Positions 63,500 through 64,000 of a DNA stretch of 64,000 nucleotides are shown here, in pieces. The notes under the pieces are model-generated. The model ran no database searches. It had not been told where the DNA came from and was given only the letters and a program-made list of their open reading frames with translations. Position 1 is the first letter of the stretch, and each line of letters begins with the position of its first letter. A program made the translations under genes and the position numbers. Origin of the DNA: Bog-756 sp963734435 (GTDB lineage: Bacteria; Actinomycetota; Acidimicrobiia; Acidimicrobiales; RAAP-2); contig CAVTHA010000015.1 of the NCBI GenBank assembly GCA_963734435.1, forward strand, positions 186,001 through 250,000, read 5' to 3'.

Positions 63500-64000
63500 T
63501 CACCGGAACGCGGGCATCACCTCCTCGGCGAACAGCCGGAGCGTGGTGGGGTCCGAACGATCGTGGGTGAAGAAGATGAACTGGGACACCCCCCGCTCGA
63601 CCATGTGGGCGATGCGCTCGACGACCATGGGCGGCGTCCCGACGTAGCCGCCCGCCTCGAGCCCCCAGCCCTCTCCGCCGTATCGCCTGGTGGCGCTGGA
63701 ACGGGCCGTCGCCAGGGAGGGGTCGTCAGGGGCGAGGACGAGAACGGCCTCGTGCGACCGGCGGATGTCCCCGGGGTCCCGGCCGATGGCGTCGCACTCC
63801 TCGTCGAGGCGCCGCTCGCTCTCTTCCCAGCCGCGTAGTCCATAGGTCGGCACGTTCCACACATCGGCGAACCGAGCCACGAGGGGCAGGGTCCGTCGGG
63901 GTCCGATGCCACCGATGTGGATCGGCGGGTGAGGCGACTGCACCGGCGCGGGGCAGTTGGGCAGGTCCACCACCTGGTAGTGCCGACCGCTGAACGTCGA
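63500..64000 (-). CDS. LLM-class oxidoreductase, truncated by the window edge
   Basis: The C-terminal 166 residues of a second luciferase-like/F420-type oxidoreductase. The frame is open to the right edge (STFSGRHYQVV). PHPPIHIGGIGPRRTLPLVA is the cofactor-phosphate region, and GVSQFIFFTHDRSD and LFAEEVMPAF form the family end. The N-terminal half lies outside the window. Confidence 0.85.
   Translation of the reverse strand, partial: STFSGRHYQVVDLPNCPAPVQSPHPPIHIGGIGPRRTLPLVARFADVWNVPTYGLRGWEESERRLDEECDAIGRDPGDIRRSHEAVLVLAPDDPSLATARSSATRRYGGEGWGLEAGGYVGTPPMVVERIAHMVERGVSQFIFFTHDRSDPTTLRLFAEEVMPAFR

Overview
The window is very G+C-rich and densely packed. It reads as chromosomal DNA of a free-living, high-GC actinobacterium. 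An acidimicrobial lineage would fit, but that is inference. Pointers are the two F420-type luciferase-like oxidoreductases, a SigB/SigF partner-switching cascade, a short Erm like that of mycobacteria, LigC- and LigD-type ligases, abundant acyl-CoA metabolism, and many GTG starts with 4-base stop/start overlaps. No tRNA, rRNA, IS element, phage gene or CRISPR array is visible.

Layout. 0-5 kb: a PadR regulator with a divergent gene leaving the left edge, a Ni/Co transporter, an LLM oxidoreductase and a GAF-SpoIIE phosphatase. 5.3-11.2 kb: a repair cassette (LigD-type polymerase, HhH-PHP protein, LigC-type ligase) facing a 5'-3' exonuclease, then a QueA-like protein and an SDR. 11.2-14.4 kb: SoxR with an operator, and a PadR regulator with an operator in front of an ABC exporter. 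14.4-30.4 kb: metabolic genes (kinase-like phosphotransferase with its DUF7064-like partner, DMT transporter, CoaA, aldolase, amidohydrolase, LysM-transglycosylase, acyl-CoA synthetase, nucleosidase), then a short Erm beside an ABC exporter, a cyclase-family hydrolase, VOC proteins and a cupin. 30.7-32.2 kb: an ECF sigma factor with its zinc anti-sigma factor. 32.3-40.0 kb: a stress island with two STAS/RsbW sets, a SigB-family sigma factor, an SOS-box AlkB, a hemerythrin behind a SigB-type promoter, an encapsulated ferritin and a split LigD. 40-45 kb: two aldo/keto reductases, a histone-deacetylase-like amidohydrolase, a CPA2 antiporter and a DsbA-like protein. 45.3-51.5 kb: a five-gene MacAB-like export cluster with two adaptors around an ATPase, a permease and a Gly-rich lipoprotein. 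51.7-60.8 kb: an acyl-CoA catabolic cluster (AMP-ligase, thiolase-like enzyme with DUF35 partner, CaiB-type and fused type-I CoA-transferases, acyl-CoA dehydrogenase, two crotonases). 60.8-64 kb: small VOC/ABM proteins, a methyltransferase, DoxX and a truncated LLM oxidoreductase.

How they work together. The 32-39.5 kb block is the most coherent unit. Anti-anti-sigma and anti-sigma proteins gate a SigB-type factor. A near-consensus SigB-type promoter drives the hemerythrin, next to iron storage (encapsulated ferritin) and DNA repair (AlkB, LigD).

Caveat. At least 19 single-base indels, most in short G/C runs, break 14 otherwise well-conserved genes. I treat them mainly as residual sequence errors, give each gene its full span and record the break position.
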